Positions 15,201 to 24,200 of a DNA stretch of 47,802 nt are shown here, piece after piece. Made by a program: the position numbers and the translations under genes. The stretch is taken from positions 1 through 47,802 of the forward strand of contig CAYPCH010000011.1 of assembly GCA_964409165.1 (NCBI GenBank), given 5' to 3'. This DNA comes from CAYPCH01 sp964409165. GTDB lineage: Bacteria; Bacillota; Clostridia; Acetivibrionales; Acetivibrionaceae. Below the pieces are notes generated by a model. It was not told where the DNA came from. It saw only the letters and a program-made list of their open reading frames with translations, and searched no databases. Every line of letters starts with the position of its first letter. Position 1 is the first letter of the stretch.

Positions 15201-18200
15201 CCTTTACTTCAGGAAAATTCACCTGCTCGGATGTTAATGCGACAGTTTTTTTATTATTATCAGTATCTATTTCCTTTAAATTATCAAGAATATCGTTGGC
15301 TACAACCTTAAGAACATGTACACCATGCTCTGCTATCCATGTGAAAACAACCTCTGTACTTTCACCCTGGTTAATACTCTCATCCACCCTTATGTAGCCC
15401 ATATACTTGTTATTTATATAGAACCCGGTTAAAAAGCCCTGTCTACTTGGTCCCTTACCTATGTTCGCAACTTGCGCTGTGATTCTTACAACATCCCCTT
15501 CCTTTGGCTCTTCAGGACTCCATATTATATCCGAAACAACCAAATCAGGGCGGTTATCGTAAACATGCATTGACACAGTAGTAGTAGCTTGGGCACCACT
15601 ATTATCGGTTACTGTAAGATTTATATCATAATCTCCCGGAATCTGGTACATGTGGGTTATGTTTGCACCCTTCTTCTCTACTCCATTTTCCATATTCCAG
15701 TTGTAGGACACAATTCTTCCGTCCGGGTCGTATGAGTTGCTGGCATCCGCTGTGAAAGTATCCCCGGAATACACCCATTTGCTGGTATTTATAAACGCTT
15801 CAGGTGGATTATTAAGCCTTACGTTATTATCTAAGGAGTTATTGTCCTTGTTGATATCTTCACTTCCGGCCATTGTGTTAACAACTGCCTTAATTCTCAA
15901 TGTATCCTTCAAATACAATTCAGGAGTCCAATTAATGGAAGCCTTAGAGTTTTCCATGCCTTTTACATCAGCATGGGCGCTCCCTATTTGTCTCCACTCA
16001 CCTTGCTCCTCAATATAGAAATTAACTTCTCCTTTTGCTTTTGCATAACCCAGATTTTTTATCAGGGCAGAGATTTCTCCCTGTCTTCCGTATGTGAGTG
16101 CTTCCGGGTTTGCCTTCACTTCTTCAACTGAAAGATCGCTTAGTGCTGATGGGCTTGCAGAAATCTGTCCTGATTTCTCGCTCTCATTTCCCGCCCTATC
16201 CACAGCCTTGACAACATAGTGGTATATCTTGCCATTTTCTAAATCTGTATCTCTATGTACAAGAGCCTTTGTTTTTGCAACTTCAACAAATAGTCCTCCG
16301 CTTACTGTAGATCTATAGATTACATAATGTTCTACATCTTGCGATACACTTCTTCCCCACGATAAATGAAGTTCTCCTCCAACTTTCGGATCCGTCACGT
16401 CAAGTCCTGTCGGTGTAATCGGAGCTTCTCTGTCTATTATATATTTTTTTACCAGAGAGTTTTCTTTATTTCCTCTGTTTACAGCAGAAATTTTAACCGC
16501 ATAGGTCCCGGATGTCAGATTTGATACATCCCATGTATAGCCAGACACATAGTATTTCTCACCTATGCCGACCTCGGGAAGCTTCTCGCCTTTTAATATT
16601 TTATCAACAAAATCATCAAAATCAAATATCTCACCCGGCTCTGGTGAAGTATCTTCGCCTATCCTTTGCCATGTTTCATCCCCTTTGATCTCACTTGCAG
16701 GAGATTCTCCAAGGTAAGCATACTCATATATCACACGTACTCCAACCGGGTCACTGACTACCGCCTCCAGCTCAAATTTATTGTTGGTTCTTGAGAGTTC
16801 AGCAGGACTCACGCTTAAAACAAGAGGAACAGAGTTCTGATTTAGTGCTCTTATGTCAATATTGTCATTTGTATACTCATCTTCAGAATAATCATAAGTT
16901 CTGCCGCTTTCTCTTCCTAAATCGTTTACCACAGAAACCGCATAGAAATAGTCCTTTTGAGGATCCCGCATTGTATCAATATATAAATTTGAGGTAGTGT
17001 TGCTCACTATCTTTTCCCAGGTACCGTCTCTACCTTCTTTCCTATAAACAGTATAATAACGGAAATCCGCTCGTAATACCGGTGACCAACTGACAGCAAG
17101 CTGCCACTCCCCTGCATTTACGTATAAATGCTCCGGCGGCGCAGGAGGATCATTGGCAAGGACATATGTGTAAGTCTTTTGAGTAGAATTCCCCGCTTCA
17201 TCACTTGCCACAACTCTTACCTGATAATAACCATCCTCAAAGAGTTCTTCACCCTCAGAACCCGTCAAAAGGGTGTTCCAATTAACCTGTACCTCCTGTT
17301 GACCAGGCTTTTCTACCTTTGCTATAGGAATCCATTCTTCATCTCCTACAGGCTGACCGTTTTCATCCACATGTCTATATTGGAAGGAATACAGGTTAAC
17401 TCCCGCATTATCCTCCGCATAGGCAGTCAAAACAACACCGCTTCTCACAGCCGAACCATCTGCTGGAGTAAACGCCTTTATTACAGGAGGTGTTTTATCA
17501 CTCCCCGGTCTTGCTTTAACTATATTTGAGGGTTCACTCTCATTTCCAAGCAGGTCAACTGCCGTTACCCTATAAAAACTATCGCTAACAAAATCAGCCT
17601 TGCTATCTACATAAGATAAACCTTCGAGACTTGAAACCAGTTCAAAGGTACCCGATTCACCATCTGTGCTTTTATAAACTCTGTAATGATCTAAATCTTC
17701 CCATTCTTCAGAAAGTTCCCATTCTAATAAAATGCATAGCTCGGAAGGACTTGCATTAAGTACAGGTGCCGCTGGGGCTGTGTTATCTACCATATATGAC
17801 ACAATCAACTCACTGCTGTTATCTGAAGTATCCTTTACTACTGCTTTAATGTAATATGTGCCATCAACAAGTCCTTTTGTTTCCCAATTTATAGAACCTG
17901 CTGTTGCTGTACCAATACTGTTCCATGATTCACCGCTTTTATCCATGGAATAAAAGAATTCCGTATCTTTCAGCTTCACATTGTCTGAAGCAAGTATACT
18001 TAAACTCACTATCCCGTTAACATATCTTCCATCATCAGGAATCATACCTGTTATATCAGGAGGGGTTGTGTCAGGAAGAGCCGTTACCGGTTGACTTACC
18101 GCACCTTTACTTTCATTCCCATATGTATCAATTGATGTCACCTTATAAATATATGTAATGCCCTCTTTTACATTTCTGTCGGCGTATGACCTTAATTCGG

Positions 18201-21200
18201 ATTGGTATAGCAATTGATAATTCTGACCATCCACACTCCTGTAAAGCTTATAACCGGCTAAACTGCTGTCATCTACTTTTTCCCAAACAACATCTATTTT
18301 AATTTCTCCGGGAACAGCTTCAATTTGTATAGGATCATCAGGAGGTGTATTTCTTATGGTTACACTTATTATTTTTTCCTCACTTACATTACCTTCTTCA
18401 TCATATGCCAAAGCTTTTATATCATAAATGTCATCCTTCAGGTCTACTGTATCCCAATCATAATAATATGTTGCATTGCCTCTTTGCACAGCTGTAGAAA
18501 TTTCCGCCAGTTCATTCCATTCACCTTGGTTTTGCCTATAGTAATATTTAACAATGTTTACGCCCACATTGTCCCAGACATTAATCTGAAGTCTGAAATT
18601 TTCTTTGTTCCTTATTGCAACAATGCTGTTTATAGCAGGTTTTGTAATATCACTATGCGCTACAGCAGCTGCTGGTTCTGAAAACTTGCTTTCATTGCCG
18701 TATTTATCAACCGCAGTAATATAATAATTGTATTCCACTCCCGGCACTGCCAAAAGGTCTTTTGCCGTTTCGGATTTGACATTATCCAACAACTTTTCTG
18801 CATCTGCATCCTTTTCTGCACGGTATACTCTATAATAGTTTATGTCATTGGTAGATGAAGAAGCCCATGTCAGAGTAACTTCCACCTCTCCACCCTGAGC
18901 CTTTAAGTCAGAAGGAGCAATCGGCAATATAATAGTAACACTAAAAGGCTCACTCTCCTCGGAATAATTCCCTGCCCTATCAAATGCCTTTATATGGTAC
19001 GTGTATGTCTCATTCTCAGTTACTCCCCCATCGGTAAATATGTTGGTATCTGATGTTCCTACCTTTATATCATCCCGGTATATCTCATAACCAATAACTT
19101 TTACATTATCTGTTGAAGCTATCCAGCTAATGGTTATGGAAGACCGGGACTTCTGAATGACGGTAATACTTCCCGGTACAGTCGGAGATTCTAAATCGGA
19201 AACAGCTGCCACCGATATGCTTATGCTCTCCTCAGAGATATTCCCTGCACTATCATAAGCCCTTACCATATATGTATAAGTTTCATCAGGTGTTAATCCT
19301 GTATCTGTAAAGCTGGTTCCTGTAACAGATCTTATTTGAACACCGTTACGATATAATCTGTATCCAGCTACACCTATATTGTCAATTGATTTTGACCACT
19401 CCAGCGAGATTGAAGCTGGTGTTACCGAAGTCACAGAAAGATTTTCCGGTGTTGAAGGAGGTTGATTGTCAACATTAAGTGCCCTTGCCTCAATAGGGTC
19501 ACTAGGCTGACTTGAGTTTCCTGCAATATCATTGCAGATTACCCTGTAATAATATACAATCCCCGGCCTTACATTCTTATCTGTGTAGTAAAGAGATTTT
19601 AAATTTGAAGCAACTGTTTGATACTGTTCGTCAACGCTCACAGACCGCTCAACAGTAAACCCCTTTATATATGTCTCGGAGTTAGGTCCCCATTTTATTT
19701 CAATTTGTTCCACGCCACTAACAGCTGTCACATCTTCCACCTTTTCAGGTTCAGTTCTGTCAATTATATATTTTTTATAGTATGCTGTTTCGGTGCTGTT
19801 GCTTCTATTGCCACTGGTATCCTCTGCAATAGCGCGTATATAATAATCTCCTTCTTCTATCTGTGACACATCAAGATTATAATTCCAGTAATATTTGTTA
19901 TATACACTGGATAATAATTCAGAAGTTACATCTTCCCACACTTTGCCATCTAGCGAATCTTGTAGAGTTATTTCTTTTAACCTGAAATTATCCTCAGCCA
20001 AAATCACCAAAGGTATAGAATCTCTAAAGCATGATAACAAAGGTTCAATTGATGTAATGGTTGGGCTTACAAAATCATCGGTTTTTTGTATACGTATAAT
20101 TGGGGAAATATCATCATCGGTTAATCCGTCACGATCTGTAACGGTGTACCTTATGATATAATCTCCGTTCTCACAGTTTTCTATTCTCCATATTGTACTG
20201 AATAGGAGTCCTTCAGAAGTTGTAGTATATTCAGATGTTCTGGATATATAAAACCATCTTTCTCCTCCATCCTTTGAATATTCAAAAGTTACTTCTATGT
20301 TGTCGTTATTTAAAATATCTTTAGTTAATGCCTTTAACGTCAATGTCTTGTCTATTAACGATACAACTTTATAGCTCCCATCATATGCATCCTCTATAGA
20401 TGTGGCTGCAGGAGAATGTATAATGGTTTCACTAAAGTCCGAATAGTTCATTGACGGGTCAAAAGCTTTTATACAGTAACTGTACTCCACTCCTGTTGTC
20501 AGCTTGTTATCTGTAAAACTTGTTGTATAGGACATCCCGATTTTTTCGCCATCTCTATAGATGTCATAGCCTGCTACATAACTGTTGTCAGTCGGTGCAT
20601 CCCATGAAATCGTAATGCTTTTTACTGCGTGGGAGCTTACATGCAGGTTTGTCGGTATTCCCGGTGCTTCTTGATCTCCAACCAACACTGTTATTTCAAC
20701 CGGCTCAGAATTATTTCCCGCACTATCCGTTACCATTAGTTTGTAAACATAGGTTTGACCCTCGGAAAGTCCCGTTGCAATGTATTGATTCCCGTAATAT
20801 TGACTTGCAATAAGTCTGCCATCCCTCCACAAGGTAAATCTGCATGAAGTGCTATCAACAACATCCCATGAAATTCTAACGCTGTTGACTCCCTGTGCTA
20901 CCGTGGAGTAGTTCTTTAACACAGGTGCCGTCGTATCAATCCAAAATCTATAAGTATAACTGGATTTCCTATTAGAATTGTATGCATAAATGCTATAACG
21001 CCCATTCTTTAAATTAAGCTCTCCCTCAAATTCTCCAGCTTCATTTGCAACAACTGTTGTGGTGCGGGAACTGCCTATAGTGCGCCCATTATTATCAATC
21101 TCATAAACTATTAGTCTAACAGTGCTGTTAGCAGGTGCATTGCTTCCTGATATGGTTATATTGCCTTTATTATAGTACGAAGCTAGACTGCTAATTTGAA

Positions 21201-24200
21201 TTTGGGGAATTGGAGGCTCCGGTATGTCAGGCTCTTTAAATCCCAATGATTTAGTATCAGTTATATTTCCATACCTATCCACCGCACAGATATCTATTTT
21301 GTCAAAATCCAATATATCACTCAATGGTATTTCCAGTGAATAATAATTTGTGTTTTCCTCCTGAGCAAGAGGAATCAACCATGTTTTATTGCCACTTCTA
21401 TATATTGGGTAATCAGCCAGTATAGTAGTTTTAGATTTCGGGAACGTAATTGCCGCCCACACCAAATGGGGATCGTTGGAAACTTCAGCTTTAATAAGCA
21501 AATTGTCAGCTATAGGCTCATTTAAATCGGGAGAAATAATTGAAATTTCGTTTGAGTCTCCCGGCCAATAAGCTTTAAATGTAATTGTTTCACTCTGCTT
21601 TTGATTGTCGTCAGCAAACTGAAAATAAAGTAGCTTTTCCCTTTCTGGGCTTTTAAATTCATAATAAACGCTATTGGTTACTGTTTGATAGTCCTTGTTT
21701 TGAAGCTCCTCCAGGCTTTCATCATAACGCAACCGGGTATAGTACATGGTCTTTATCAAAAGCTCAACATAATTACTTTTAATGATAGGACTCTTGCCGG
21801 TTGGCTCTGCCCATTCCTTTGCCATTATCAGAGGTTTCAGGCTAAGAGATCCGGAATAATTAAAATATGCAGCACCTATAAGGCTTCCATTTAGTTTTAC
21901 AGAAACAAAATAACCTTTAATAGGTAATCCACCCAAATTGCCTTCGGTCAACTCCAGGATACTCTCTCCATCCCTTTTTATTAAGGGAATGTCTCCTTTT
22001 ACCATTCGGATATTATTATTATCAATAATGTCAGCAGTGTATTCTCCCTCATCCGGCAGATTCTTCCCATGAATAAGGTGTGGAATTCCTTGCTCAATGT
22101 ATTCTATATATGGGCTTGAATTTTCAACTGAAACAGTGTATTTGCTTGTAAACTTCAAAGCATCGTCAGCATTATACATGCGGAGCGAATAAACGCCATA
22201 TGTCAATGCACTTTCTGTTTTTATGTCCAAATACGTAAGATTATTTGAACCCAGCCTTAAACTTTCAAAAATAACATCACAGTCAATTATATTTTCCAAA
22301 GAATCCATAATATCAAAAGAATATCCATCTATTATGCTATTGGAAGGTATTGAAATTGTGAATGCTTCACTTCCATATACAGCCTCCACTACACTAAACT
22401 GGGATGCTTCACGCGGCTCAACTACCCTAATATATTTATTTAAGCTGTACTCTTTCTCACCAGACTTCAAATACAGTTTATAGATCTGGGTTTTATCGAC
22501 ATTGGACAAATCAACTTCTATTGAAATGTCCTTATACTCTCCTTCAAAGTAACTTTTGGTTGTATCCCATATCCCCGCTTCTATCACGTTTCCCGTGTCT
22601 ATATCTTTCATGATAAGTTTTAAGTCCTCAGAGGTGTCTTTTACAAAGGTACAGCACAATTCCAGAGAATCCCTCTCTGATATCTCATGTACTATTAACT
22701 TTGTACCCGCTTCATCTTCAAATTCGGAATCAGAATATGGATACTTTATCTCACATGAATATCCGTTTAAAAGCCCATCCGATGAATTGTAGAAATATTC
22801 ATAATCCGTACCGTTAATTCTTATATAGTACTGTGTATCATTTTTCAAATTTTTGGACACTTCTAGTGTACCGGTAATAGTCACCTGACTCATGCTGTAA
22901 TTTGGATTTGCATTATAAACGGAAGCATTTTTTTCAATTGTATCCTTTTTTATTGCTCCATAAACCTCACCATCAGCTACTAATTCTATGTTTATATTTT
23001 CATTATCCGCACCCATTATTCCGTTTTCTATCTCATAACCACTGACTGTAAATTTGGTCTCTCCAATGGTTTCTGGAATTATCGGTGGATTAAACCCAAC
23101 GCTTTTATCACCAACAAAAGTATAATCCTTTGAAGGTACTATAAATCTTGTACTGTCATATTCCATTCCACCTGAAGATGTCTTGTATGAAAACTCAATA
23201 CGATATTCTCCCCCCGGAATAAGAAGTGATGTCTCTGTGTCATTAGGAAATTCCAATGTAAATGTATCGTATTCATCAGGTTTTACTTTCGATATTTCTG
23301 AAATTGGAAACTCCAGGTCGTTATTTATCCTATTTAGGACAACACTATATTCCTGTAAACTATTATAATTATATATCGGAACACTTAAAATTAATTTTTC
23401 AGCATCCAATACTGTCGGAGACCCAATCGACAAATAGTCACTTTGAGAATAAGCCCTTATATAATAACCTATGGTATTTGTATAACACTCTGACGGATAA
23501 CTAATTTTCAAGCTGTATTTTTTGTCGACTTCCACTGGCTCATGAATATGCAAATTGAAGTGTATGCTTGACTCTTCATCATTGCTGTTTGCATTGTAGC
23601 AAACATAATCCACCTTAGAGGCTATCACATTTCCCAATAAATCTATTATTTCAACCGAAATGTCATCAGCATTTATGTTTTTAATATTGTAAAATTGAGT
23701 ATATACTTTTAAATACTCACTATTATCATTTAGTGAACCACAAGAAGCGTTACTAAGAATTAGAGCATCTGTAGGTATCAGTAACGCAGTTGTATTGTAT
23801 TCCGAAACTCCAGCCACAAATTTAATTTCATACCTCTTCCCTATTTTAGAAACCTCGTTAAGAGTAAAAGAGGGTATCTCACAATAATATAATGCTTTTT
23901 CAAACTTTTCAGTATTATATTTGTAAGAATCCGGATATCCCGAAAAATCATAGTATTCCCATGTAGTATCGTAATCATAGAAAATGTCATTGTAGTTATT
24001 GTATCTTATGTAAGTACTCCCAATACTTACAACATTGCTTGTCCCAATTAATCTGTCACCATCAAATAGTATAAATTTCCCCAAATCAGTGTTTACATCT
24101 TTAAAAAAAACTTTTTGATCCGAGGAATCTGCGTAATAAGACAAGCTGTCAGATGGCATGTAGACCGATACAGGATTACCTATTTTTATTTCACTTTCAC

